Both the position numbers and the translations under genes were made by a program. The notes under the pieces are model-generated. The model saw only the letters and a list, made by a program, of their open reading frames with translations. It did not search any database and was not told where the DNA came from. A stretch of DNA of 64,000 nucleotides from Deltaproteobacteria bacterium (GTDB lineage Bacteria > Myxococcota_C > UBA6777), in the NCBI GenBank assembly GCA_002731275.1, contig PCBK01000052.1, positions 412,724-476,723 of the forward strand. Direction: 5' to 3'. Below, piece by piece: positions 35,733-44,240 of this stretch (position 1 is the stretch's first letter; each line of letters opens with the position of its first letter).

Positions 35733-36658
35733 TTTCCCTCTCCGACAACATCGATCTGCACGATCTTGGGACGGAATCCGCTTGGAGGTGTATTGGCGAG
35801 GATCACCGCTGCAGTGACGCCACCAGCGATCAGGACTGCGCCTCCTCCAACAGCCGCCCATACCCAGGGCTTGATCCCCGGCTTTGGCTTCACAGGCACC
35901 CGCTCTCGTGGTTTGATGACGCGTCTGCGTACAATCACTCTTCGCTTGACGATGCGTGGTTTGGGTTTCTTTTTGAGAGAGACTTCGAAGGTCTTTTTGC
36001 GCCAGCGCTCGATCGAAAAACGTTGCTCTTTCTTCAAGTAGCCAGGCGCTTGCATCAACAATGTCAAGTTTGTTTTGGTCGTCTTAAGCGGCAACTTGAC
36101 CTTTTGCCAGCCCAGCTTCCCTTGCTCGTCCTTGCGTTGAATGGACACAGTCGCCTTTTTTGGCAGACCTTTCAGGGTCAATATGGAGGGTGTGTTCGGA
36201 CAGATCTCGGAGAGCGTCTTCGCCTCACGAAAGCGTCCGGGGAGCAGTCTGTTGACCCGCCAGCGTTTCCATCTCTTGGGGACCGTCGCGAGTTTATCCT
36301 GAAGCGTCTTCAGCACCCGACAGGCTGCGCGTGGTTGTTTGTCCGCGAGGGCGAGCTTGGCGAGATGGTAATAGATGTCACACTCCCCAAGAACAAGGAG
36401 ATGTTTCGCACGTTTTGTCGGTGTTCTTCGCTTCTTAAGCAGCGAGAGTGTCTTTTCAAAAGATGCGTATGCCTGACGACGCAATTGTTTGCGCGCGTCT
36501 TTCTTCAGCGACCTTTTTTTGGCGCGACGATAGAATTTCCGAGCACGAAAATATTCTTTCTCAGCGGGGTCTTCATAGCTTTGAGCGAATCCATCGTCCA
36601 CTGCCCCACACAGCAACGCGACAAACAAACATACCGCCCACAAACGACATCTACACAT
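35729..36658 (-). CDS. Secreted PEGA-like protein with C-terminal membrane span
   Basis: 309 residues from ATG 36658 (a TTG at 36667 is also in frame; the ribosome-binding site is weak). A signal peptide (MCRCRLWAVCLFVALLCGAV, ending near GFAQ-S) is followed by an Arg/Lys-rich TPR-like helical region (~30-155), a beta domain resembling PEGA (LKGLPKKATVSIQRKDEQGK, MQAPGYLKKEQRFSIERW), a basic Pro/Arg linker and a membrane span near 262-285 (WVWAAVGGGAVLIAGGVTAA). The same final layout occurs in the PEGA protein at 50848-51756. Its stop overlaps the start of the kelch lipoprotein gene. Confidence 0.75.
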   Translation of the reverse strand: MCRCRLWAVCLFVALLCGAVDDGFAQSYEDPAEKEYFRARKFYRRAKKRSLKKDARKQLRRQAYASFEKTLSLLKKRRTPTKRAKHLLVLGECDIYYHLAKLALADKQPRAACRVLKTLQDKLATVPKRWKRWRVNRLLPGRFREAKTLSEICPNTPSILTLKGLPKKATVSIQRKDEQGKLGWQKVKLPLKTTKTNLTLLMQAPGYLKKEQRFSIERWRKKTFEVSLKKKPKPRIVKRRVIVRRRVIKPRERVPVKPKPGIKPWVWAAVGGGAVLIAGGVTAAVILANTPPSGFRPKIVQIDVVGEGK

Positions 36659-36873
36659 TATATACAATCCAACAAAAACAACTCAGCCCATCAAATCGAC
36701 GAAACAGAGCATAAACAGGTGAATCTGGTTGATTGTGACTCAACAAGTTGGCTTCGAGGTGATCTTGGCATATACAGCGCGGAAAAGCAAATCATTGCGA
36801 CGCAAGCATGAGCGCAATGTCTTTGAAGATCAGACGTGTAGTCTTTTCCCTCTGAAGGCAAACAGCGTGGGCA

Positions 36874-39492
36874 CTACTTGTATTTTTTAGGACAGATTTT
36901 CCAAGGAACATTCCGACGACACTGGCATTCGTCGATCTGCTTGGTGACTTCTTTTTTGCGCACAGAGCGAGGGAACATTTTCATGTACCAAATGTAGCGC
37001 GTCTCAGCACGCTTCCACCGTCGCCTGTTGTAGTGTTTTTCGGCGTCTTCCAGGTACTTACGAGCCTTCAGGTGTCGCTCCTCCCACTTCTTCAACTTTT
37101 TACGGAAGTGCTCCTGCGCTGCGCTCCCCTCGAGTAATTTGAGCAACCCTGCGGTTTCTTCATTGAGAGCATGTAGGCGCTCTTCCCTGTGTAGCTTGCG
37201 TGCTTTCTCCCATCCCTCAACGGCCTTCTTCAGGCGTTGGACCCACTGACGAGTCTGTTTGCTCTCAACGCCAATCTCCTCCTTCCAAGAAGAGGATGTG
37301 TTGAGCTTCTGCCAGCGCTCATTGAGCTTGGTGAATCGTCTCAACGCGTTGGACAATTTCCCTTTCGCGAGCTGCTCTTTGGCGCGCTCAAATTGTTTGT
37401 GTGTGCGTTTGTAGGTTGCTGAATCCTTCACAAAAGAGTCCAACTTCTTCTCATCGGGGAGCGTCTTCCCTCCCCCGGACTTAAGCCACGTCCATGACTT
37501 CGACGCACGCAGTCGCTTGGCCTCTTTGGCGTAGGTCTTGATCACGCGCTTTGTCGTGCGTGTTTCTTCCAGGATGTTCTTTTTGAGGATTTTTTGGATC
37601 TCGTCATGCACACCAGGGATCGCCGAATAATCGCGAACCAACGAAGTCAGAGCTTTTTTGGCGTCGCGGCTCTTTTTGGCCTTGATGGACGCAGAGAGCT
37701 GTTCGAGCAATTTTCGACTCTTCGCCTCGCGATCCTGTTCGATACGGCGAATTTTCTGGCGCAATTGGCTCTTTTGGGTCTTTGACGTGTCGAGCTTCAA
37801 GGCTTTTTTGTACAGCTTAACCGCCTCTTCGGGGTAGTAGGGCTCAAGAGACTTCCCAGCCTTCACGTACGCACCGGGCAGCGATGGGTCTGGCTTAAAG
37901 ACAGGGCCTTTTTTGCCCGCCTTAAAAAACGTCCGGTAACTTTTTCGTGCTTTGTCATGGGCATTTCGTTTGAGCAAGAGACTCAAATCACCGGAGAGCT
38001 GTAGAGCGGCTTTCTTGCGCTGCGCGAGGTTGGCTTCGAGTTTGTTGAGGAAGGCCTCAAATTGCTTCTTTTTGACAGGTTCGAGCTTGGCGCTCTTGAG
38101 GTATTTTTTGTACTCTTTGACAGCGCTATAGATCAGCTTTTTGCGAATGAGCGCGACACCCAACGACTTGTAAATTTTGGGATTGTAGTACTTGGAGGAG
38201 GATTTCCATTGCTTCGAGCGCGTCATCTTCCGCCAAAGCGCGATCGCCTTGGAATAATCCTGGTTGTTAAACGCCTTGATTCCTTCAGCCTGAAGCTGAG
38301 GCAACTCGGGCATCTTCTGGGGCTTTTCCCTTACAACAACGACCTTCGTTTGGGGAGGCTGAACCGCTCGATAGATAAGCCATCCGATACCACCAAGAAG
38401 CGGAACCATCGCGGCAAGAAGCGCCCAACGCCACTTTTGCAAAAAGCTCTGTTCAGCGTCATCTTCCAGAAACGGCTGGTATGCTGTCTCCCAATGTTTC
38501 CGAAGCGCCTCATCCGCACCTGTGTCCTCTTCGACCAGGATAGAGGCGGCAGCTTCGAATTCCTCCCAGGCGTCAGAGATCGTCGCGGGACGAGCTTCAG
38601 GCTTCTTCGCGAGCATCCGCATGATAAAGATCTCCAGCGCTGTGCCTGAAAATTCTTCGCGGATATCGCCCAGTTTAGGAGGGTTCTTTGTCAGGATTGC
38701 GACCATCTGCTCAGCGACGGTCGGCTCTTCGATGGGTAGCTCACCTGTCAACATCTGGAACAGAATCACACCGAAGGCATAGATGTCGACTGCAGCCGTA
38801 AGATCCGAAGAGGATTTGCGGGTGAGCTGTTCAGGAGCGAGATAAAAAGGTGTTCCGAGAACGGTCCCAGTACGTGTGAGTTTTTGTTGACCTTCTTCGA
38901 GTTCGGACTCTTGGATCTTCGCGATCCCGAAGTCGAGCACTTTGGCGAGTGGGATATCATTGTCTTCACGTGGGACGAGAAAGACGTTGGAGGGTTTGAG
39001 ATCGCGGTGAATGATGTTGGCGTCGTGTGCGGCCTGTAAGCCGGCACACATCTGCTTAACGATACCAATCGTCCGAGAAATAGGGATCTGCATCCCGATA
39101 TGATCTTCGATGTACTCTTCGAGGTCACGCCCCTTGAGAAATTCGAGGACCATGTAGAAGCCGATCCCTTTTTGGTGTCCAAAGTCGAGGACTTGGATGA
39201 CGTTCTCATGGTTGAGTTGACTTGCCGCCAGCGCTTCGGTTCGAAAGCGTTCGATCACCTCACGTTTGTGGGTCAAGTCAGCGCGTAAAAGTTTGACCGC
39301 GACGGGGCTATTCAGCATCTTGTGGCGGGCTAAGAAGACGACCGCCATCCCCCCTTCGCCGAGTTGTCTTTCGAGGACCCAGTGGTTGATCTGCATGCCA
39401 ACCAACGTCGAAGGATCCCTCGAATGATCACACTCTTCACACACACCAACATTGTCGGGATTTTCATGCCCACACTCTGTACATTTCCACAT
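36874..39492 (-). CDS. Zinc-ribbon Ser/Thr protein kinase with long helical stalk
   Basis: 872 residues from ATG 39492, with AAGG 11 bases upstream. Zinc ribbon at the N-terminus (CTECGHENP, CEECDHS), then a kinase domain (~40-315) with GEGGMAVVFLA, VAVKLLRAD, HRDLKPSNVFL, LDFGIAKI and GTPFYLAPEQ, all intact. One membrane span near 360-380 (WALLAAMVPLLGGIGWLIYR). The ~490-residue extracytoplasmic part is Lys/Leu/Glu-rich and helical, with TPR-like units (QAEGIKAFNNQDYSKAIALW, YYNPKIYKSLGVALIRKKL) and likely coiled coil. Such a stalk probably senses envelope proteins. It is the longest of the four kinases here. The gene sits 215 bases upstream of the PEGA-like/kelch pair on the same strand. 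Confidence 0.92.
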   Translation of the reverse strand: MWKCTECGHENPDNVGVCEECDHSRDPSTLVGMQINHWVLERQLGEGGMAVVFLARHKMLNSPVAVKLLRADLTHKREVIERFRTEALAASQLNHENVIQVLDFGHQKGIGFYMVLEFLKGRDLEEYIEDHIGMQIPISRTIGIVKQMCAGLQAAHDANIIHRDLKPSNVFLVPREDNDIPLAKVLDFGIAKIQESELEEGQQKLTRTGTVLGTPFYLAPEQLTRKSSSDLTAAVDIYAFGVILFQMLTGELPIEEPTVAEQMVAILTKNPPKLGDIREEFSGTALEIFIMRMLAKKPEARPATISDAWEEFEAAASILVEEDTGADEALRKHWETAYQPFLEDDAEQSFLQKWRWALLAAMVPLLGGIGWLIYRAVQPPQTKVVVVREKPQKMPELPQLQAEGIKAFNNQDYSKAIALWRKMTRSKQWKSSSKYYNPKIYKSLGVALIRKKLIYSAVKEYKKYLKSAKLEPVKKKQFEAFLNKLEANLAQRKKAALQLSGDLSLLLKRNAHDKARKSYRTFFKAGKKGPVFKPDPSLPGAYVKAGKSLEPYYPEEAVKLYKKALKLDTSKTQKSQLRQKIRRIEQDREAKSRKLLEQLSASIKAKKSRDAKKALTSLVRDYSAIPGVHDEIQKILKKNILEETRTTKRVIKTYAKEAKRLRASKSWTWLKSGGGKTLPDEKKLDSFVKDSATYKRTHKQFERAKEQLAKGKLSNALRRFTKLNERWQKLNTSSSWKEEIGVESKQTRQWVQRLKKAVEGWEKARKLHREERLHALNEETAGLLKLLEGSAAQEHFRKKLKKWEERHLKARKYLEDAEKHYNRRRWKRAETRYIWYMKMFPRSVRKKEVTKQIDECQCRRNVPWKICPKKYK

Positions 39493-39922
39493 AAGGATCT
39501 CAACCTTCCTCAAATGAGCGCTCTTTCACGATCCACTATCGTAAGAACACATAGACATCACGCAGCATACTCATCCCACGATGATCATTCAACTCCGTGT
39601 GTCACGCAGACGACACACCACAACCTCTTATTGTCATGATATTGACCTGATCAGGCAACTTGTTGTCTCGTAATCTCCAAGAAAGATACACTCGCTCCCT
39701 TCGTGGAGCGTAGGTGAGGCAGAGAATACTGTATCGAGCTGCTCTTTTTACGGCATGCCAACAAAACACAAGCTGTTGTATCTATGAGATACGAAAAAGA
39801 AGCACCACGGTCAAGATATCCATATCCTCGCCAACATTGACAGAAACGAGTGAGATTTCTATGATGCAAGTTCTGTCGTCAGCCCGCGACCAACAGGCAA
39901 GAGAACCGCAAGGATAGATGAT
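39493..39922. other. 430-base divergent intergenic region with two palindromes
   Basis: Between the divergent kinase and KAS genes. No credible ORF. It contains a 10-bp palindrome CCTGATCAGG (39646-39655) and a perfect 6-3-6 dyad GTATCT-ATG-AGATAC (39778-39792), either of which could be an operator or a short hairpin. AAGGA at 39910-39914 is the ribosome-binding site for the gene at 39923. Confidence 0.45.
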
Positions 39923-41161
39923 ATGGCAAGGATGAGTGATGATGGGCGTGTGGCCATCACAGGGATGGGGATCATTTCATGTTTGGGTACAACGCTCGAC
40001 GAAGTATCCCAAGCCCTCCAACAAGGACAAAGTGGCATCGTCGTTGACGACGAACGCAAAGAGCGGGGGTTCCGTTCAGCGTTGACAGGGAAACGTCCAA
40101 CGCTAGACTACCGAGCATATGGACTCGGTCGCAAACAGCTCAAGTCGATGGATGATCCAGCACGCTTTGCATACGTCGCAGCGCACCACGCGCTCGAAGA
40201 TGCAGGTTGGTCACATGATGAGCTCGCCTCTCACCACGCAGGGATCGTCTTCGGCAACGACTCTTGTGTACGTGCCTCTGTCGAAGGTATCCGTCGCATG
40301 GAGGAGAGAGGTGATACCAAGCATATCGGCTCAGGTGCGATCTTTCAGGCTATGAACTCAACAGTCACCATGAATTTATCGACCCTTTTTGGGCTCACAG
40401 GTGCAAACTGGTCCCTCAGCGCAGCGTGTGCGAGCGGTGCGCACGCCATTGGACAAGGTTTTATGTTGATCCGCTCGGGACTTCAGAAGGTGATGTTATG
40501 TGGAGGTGCCCAAGAGATCACATGGCAAGGGATGGCAGCCTTTGACGCGATCAACGCATTCTCCACCAACCACGCGCACCCGACCCAAGCATCTCGTCCT
40601 TTTGACCGATACCGCGATGGACTCGTCCCCAGCGGTGGTGCAGCCTGCCTCATCCTCGAAGATATGGCCTTTGCAAGATCCAGAGGCGCCCGTATATATG
40701 GTGAGATCGCCGGATACGGCTTCTCCTCTGATGGACATCACCTCTCCAAATCCCAACCTCTTGGTGGACAACGAGCGATCCAACAAGCACTACACACGGC
40801 ACAATGTCTCCCCGAAGACATCCATTATATCAACGCTCACGCCACATCGACACAACACGGTGACGCCAACGAAGCGAGCGCGATCGGTAAAGTCTTCTCC
40901 ACCTGCCCACCTCTCTCATCGACGAAGTCAATGACCGGACATGAGTGCTGGATGGCTGGTGCCAGCGAGATCATCTACTCATGTCTCATGGCAAGAGACC
41001 ACTTCCTCGCCCCCAATATCAACTTCATTGAACCTGACGAACACACACAGCACCTTGACATCGTCACGCAAACAAGAGAGGCCAAGATACAAACCTTCTT
41101 GAGCAACTCATTTGGCTTTGGCGGAACCAACGCCGCCCTCATCGTCAAAAGCTTGCTCTGA
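39923..41161 (+). CDS. Beta-ketoacyl-ACP synthase I-like condensing enzyme
   Basis: 412 residues, close to the 406 of FabB. It condenses an acyl group with malonyl-ACP in fatty-acid or related lipid synthesis. The thiolase-fold triad is present: Cys169 (SLSAACASGAHA), His306 (YINAHATSTQHGD) and His340 (TKSMTGHECWMAG), plus NSFGFGGTNA near the end. The segment after the second His is unusual: FabB has GHSLGAAG, here GHECWMAGASE. It resembles FabB (KAS I) more than FabF. An ACP gene follows 42 bases downstream, but no ketoreductase or dehydratase is adjacent. It may serve a dedicated lipid pathway or be a housekeeping FabB; the symbol is withheld for that reason. Confidence 0.88.
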   Translation: MARMSDDGRVAITGMGIISCLGTTLDEVSQALQQGQSGIVVDDERKERGFRSALTGKRPTLDYRAYGLGRKQLKSMDDPARFAYVAAHHALEDAGWSHDELASHHAGIVFGNDSCVRASVEGIRRMEERGDTKHIGSGAIFQAMNSTVTMNLSTLFGLTGANWSLSAACASGAHAIGQGFMLIRSGLQKVMLCGGAQEITWQGMAAFDAINAFSTNHAHPTQASRPFDRYRDGLVPSGGAACLILEDMAFARSRGARIYGEIAGYGFSSDGHHLSKSQPLGGQRAIQQALHTAQCLPEDIHYINAHATSTQHGDANEASAIGKVFSTCPPLSSTKSMTGHECWMAGASEIIYSCLMARDHFLAPNINFIEPDEHTQHLDIVTQTREAKIQTFLSNSFGFGGTNAALIVKSLL

Positions 41162-41203
41162 CAATCGCAAATCCATCGATACACGCGCTATAAAGGAAAG
41201 GTG

Positions 41204-41449
41204 ATGAGCCAACAAGACGTTATCTCCAAGATCCACGCGATCCTCACCGAAGAGTTTGAAATCGAACCTGAACTGCTTCGCCAAGATGCCCACCTCTACG
41301 AAGACATCGAGCTCGACAGCCTCGACGCGGTCGATCTCGTCGTCTCCCTTGAGAAGGCGTTCTCGATCAAGATCGCCGAAGAGACGATGCGTCAAATCCA
41401 AACCCTCCACGAGCTCTGCGAGATGGTCTCCTCCTCCCTCCCCTCCTGA
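41204..41449 (+). CDS. Acyl carrier protein
   Basis: 81 residues from ATG 41204 (GTG 41201 is adjacent; AAAGGAAAGG lies upstream). It carries acyl chains on a phosphopantetheine arm attached to Ser in the DSL motif (DIELDSLDAVDLVVSLEK, Ser near residue 38). The acidic four-helix pattern is typical. It lies 42 bases after the KAS gene, consistent with a dedicated synthase-carrier pair. ACPs of this size are common, and this may not be the main acpP of the cell. Confidence 0.93.
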   Translation: MSQQDVISKIHAILTEEFEIEPELLRQDAHLYEDIELDSLDAVDLVVSLEKAFSIKIAEETMRQIQTLHELCEMVSSSLPS

Positions 41450-41582
41450 TCTTCCTGTCGAAATTTTGATATCCCAACACCCTCCGTCTACAATCACATA
41501 TTGATATGGAGCCCCTGCTCCTGTCTGGAGGACCTTTACATGGTCCAAAAGTATCAAGTTTGGAAAAGGATGGATTGTCGTT

Positions 41583-42386
41583 ATGTATCGTTTTGCGGAT
41601 CAGATCGAAGTACGTGTCGATCGACGCCACATTTTGTTCTTCGTGATAGGTGGTGTTGTGTGGACACTTATCGCATTTTTCTTTGGGATGATCGCCTCTG
41701 GCAGTGGCAAGCAACGTCCCGTAGAGCGAGGACTCGCCGCTCTTGGATGGCTAGACAAAGAAGCGCAGTCATTGCAATCGAGCCGTATCACGTTCTCCAA
41801 ACCTCCAACAGCTCCCCGACGCACACAGCTCGCACACAACACTCCAACACCCCACTCCCCTCCCGCTCACAAACAAAAAAGACGACGCGATAGACACTCT
41901 CAGCGCAGAAACAACGACGTGATCGAACCAGTCCGTCGTCACAAGATCGTCAAAAAGAGACCAACCCGCCGAAAGAAGCCCAAGAGACGCACGAAACCCA
42001 AACGCAACGCGCACAGGATAGCTCTTCAACGCGCTCTCCAACCGAGCGACAATCGCGACAGCAAAACATCACAAAACCTGTCCAACCTCTTGCTCGGCAA
42101 ACATAAACGAAAAACACAGCGCGTGCGTCCCCCAAAACCCCGTAAAGGCAAAAAGAAGTACACCATCTCTTTGCGCTTGCCCAAAAACAGACGAAAAGTC
42201 ATGCGCCTTTACAAACGCCTTCAACAGCTCGGACACCAACCTCTCCTACTCAAGGTGTCCACTATCTACGGCAAACGTTTCCGCATGACCCTTGGGCGCT
42301 TCTCCACCCGACGTGAAGCCTATTCATTTGCGAGGAAAATCCGTAGGCAAGTCAAAGTCTCCAGTGTCCTGAGACATCTCCGCTGA
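41583..42386 (+). CDS. Membrane-anchored SPOR-like basic protein
   Basis: 267 residues. A membrane span near residues 17-37 (ILFFVIGGVVWTLIAFFFGM) is followed by a very basic Lys/Arg/Pro linker (~75-185, runs of RRKKPKRR type) and a C-terminal ~70-residue domain (YTISLRLPKNRRKVMRLYKR, GKRFRMTLGRFSTRREAYSF) that fits the SPOR fold, which binds denuded peptidoglycan glycans at division sites. The basic linker could also contact DNA or acidic polymers. It follows the ACP gene by 133 bases on the same strand. The SPOR assignment is by pattern only. Confidence 0.7.
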   Translation: MYRFADQIEVRVDRRHILFFVIGGVVWTLIAFFFGMIASGSGKQRPVERGLAALGWLDKEAQSLQSSRITFSKPPTAPRRTQLAHNTPTPHSPPAHKQKRRRDRHSQRRNNDVIEPVRRHKIVKKRPTRRKKPKRRTKPKRNAHRIALQRALQPSDNRDSKTSQNLSNLLLGKHKRKTQRVRPPKPRKGKKKYTISLRLPKNRRKVMRLYKRLQQLGHQPLLLKVSTIYGKRFRMTLGRFSTRREAYSFARKIRRQVKVSSVLRHLR

Positions 42387-42558
42387 TCCCCCTGTTCCAT
42401 CCGCTCATTAAGCCATCACAAAACACGATCCAGCAAAGACCTGGAAACATCATACCAACAGGAAAAGTAAGCATCCCCCACCTTCAAGAGACACCTCATA
42501 GAGGGACTTTCCACAATCGCTCAGAACAACAAACAACCCCAACTGTTCTTGTCGTGAC

Positions 42559-43641
42559 TTACATATCGATCCGTTCGACCCAGCCTTCAGGTCCGGCAGT
42601 TCGGCCGTACTGAATATCCAAGATCGTTTTGTACAACCGCGCAGAGAGTTCGCCAGTCCCACCATCGGCGACTTGGTAAGTCTCCCCTTGGTAGACAAAC
42701 TGCTTGACGGGTGCGATGATCGCAGCAGTACCACAACCAAAGATCTCCTTCAACGATCCGTCCTTCGCGGCCTCAACGACTTCATCGATGCTCAACAACC
42801 GCTCGGAGACATGAACCCCCCACTCTTTGGCAAGCTGCAACACAGAATCCCTTGTAACACCCGGCAAAATACTCCCAGTCAGTGGGCTTGTGATCAGCTC
42901 ATCGTTGATACGGAACATGATATTCATCGTACCGACTTCTTCGACGTACTTGCGTTCACGCGCATCCAACCACAACACTTGTGAACACCCTGCATCTTGG
43001 GCTTCTTTTTGTGCGACAAGGCTGGCCGCGTAATTTCCGCCAGTCTTCGCTTCTCCTGTCCCACCTGCGACAGCGCGGACATAATTGTCGCTGACATAGA
43101 TGGAGATAGGGTTAAACCCTTCTGGGTAGTAAGCTCCAACAGGACCGAGCAAAATGTAGAAGAGATACGTGCTCGAAGGACGTACGCCCAAGAAAGGATC
43201 GATCCCGATAACAGTGGGACGGACATACAGCGCGCAGCCTTCGTCTGTGGGGATCCAATCTTGATCGATACGAATGAGTTCTTTGAGCCCTGCGATCGCC
43301 TTTTCGACATCAAGCGCGGGGATCTGCAATCGCTTACAAGAGCGGTTCATACGTTCAAAGTTCTTTTGATAGCGGAAGAGGTTGATACCTCCTCCTTCAG
43401 CCCGGTAGGCTTTCAAACCTTCGAAGACCTGCTGGCCATAGTGCAAAACGGTCGCGGCAGGATCGAGACACAGCGGCTGGTGAGGTTGGATACGTGGATC
43501 GTGCCAGCCTTTCTCGGTACTGTAGTTCATGAGGAACATGTGATCGGTGAAGTGTCGACCAAACCCCAAAGAAGCACTGTCACGGGGAATGGGCTTACGA
43601 TTCGCTTCATCTACCAGTTCGATACGGATGTTATGTTCCAT
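42559..43641 (-). CDS. ilvE: Branched-chain amino acid aminotransferase
   Basis: A 360-residue fold-type IV PLP enzyme that transfers the amino group between glutamate and the 2-keto acids of Leu, Ile and Val, the last biosynthetic and first degradative step. Motifs: LHYGQQVFEGLKAYR, MNRSCKRL, ALYVRPTVIG, the PLP Lys in TGEAKTGGNYAAS, YVEEVGTMNIMF and GSILPGVTRDSVL with a late GCGTAAII. The length fits the larger (type II) bacterial BCATs. No leader peptide rich in branched residues was found; a weak upstream frame ending at 43631 shows no Leu/Ile/Val run. The 38-bp repeat array lies upstream. Confidence 0.95.
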   Translation of the reverse strand: MEHNIRIELVDEANRKPIPRDSASLGFGRHFTDHMFLMNYSTEKGWHDPRIQPHQPLCLDPAATVLHYGQQVFEGLKAYRAEGGGINLFRYQKNFERMNRSCKRLQIPALDVEKAIAGLKELIRIDQDWIPTDEGCALYVRPTVIGIDPFLGVRPSSTYLFYILLGPVGAYYPEGFNPISIYVSDNYVRAVAGGTGEAKTGGNYAASLVAQKEAQDAGCSQVLWLDARERKYVEEVGTMNIMFRINDELITSPLTGSILPGVTRDSVLQLAKEWGVHVSERLLSIDEVVEAAKDGSLKEIFGCGTAAIIAPVKQFVYQGETYQVADGGTGELSARLYKTILDIQYGRTAGPEGWVERIDM

Positions 43642-43884
43642 TGTGACTCCTGCTCATTGGCAAGCTCTCGCACAAAAGGTGCGGAGACAAAGGGTAGAAT
43701 TTAGAATGGATGGACCAGGTGTTTACTTCGAAGTCTTGGGGCAAAGGGACGTATACTCGAATCAAAGAGAATGGGGAAACAGTTTGTCCATTGCGGCAGG
43801 AAATCGAATCAAAGGGTGAAACAACACACAGTCCCAAAAACGAATAGGGTTTTGTACCCAACGATTGGTTATGTTTTCCGAAGG
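43642..43884. other. ilvE upstream region, no gene recognised
   Basis: Leads into the repeat array that fills the remainder of the 594-base gap. A + strand frame (43771-44286) is open through this stretch and the array, but it lacks a ribosome-binding site and family resemblance. Confidence 0.4.
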
Positions 43885-44240
43885 TTCGGGCCTTGTGTCT
43901 GCTGTAACATTCACTTGGCAGGCTCGGTTCTTGTGTCCAGCTTGGTCACGAGTGTTCGTAGGATCGGGCCTTATGCCTGTTGCTGCATTCGCCTTATCGA
44001 CGCAGCCTTCATGTCTGTGACAGCGTTCGCCTTGTGGGCGCGGCCTTCGTGTCTGTTGCTACGTTCATTTTATCGACGCAGCCTTCATGTCTGTTGCTAC
44101 GTTTGCAGTGTCGGCTCAGCCTTCATGCCTTTTGCTACGCTTACAGTGTCGACTCAAACTTTGTGTTCAGTTTGGTCACGAGTGTTCGTAGGGTCGGGCC
44201 TTGTGTCCGACCATAAACACATTGTCTTTGTCGACCTAGC
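43885..44240. repeat. Array of nine to ten degenerate 38-bp tandem repeats
   Basis: Units are recognised by a CCTT(C)RTGYC core at 43891, 43929 (degenerate), 43969, 44006, 44044, 44082, 44120, 44159 (degenerate), 44199 and 44240, i.e. periods of 38, 40, 37, 38, 38, 38, 39, 40 and 41. The central units share GCAGCCTTCATGTCTGTTGC and end near TCGAC. Units 2 and 8 are a second type sharing GGTCACGAGTGTTCGTAGG, which gives the array a higher-order pattern. The period is not a multiple of three, so it is not a coding repeat. It lies between ilvE and the 3' end of the sensor gene. Confidence 0.75.

Noticed and set aside
43631-43861. Possible branched-chain leader peptide before ilvE
   Set aside because: The frame overlaps the ilvE start but begins with TTG, lacks a ribosome-binding site and has no run of Leu, Ile or Val codons.
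43885-44240. CRISPR array
   Set aside because: Repeats are degenerate and contiguous, with no unique spacers of regular length and no cas genes nearby.
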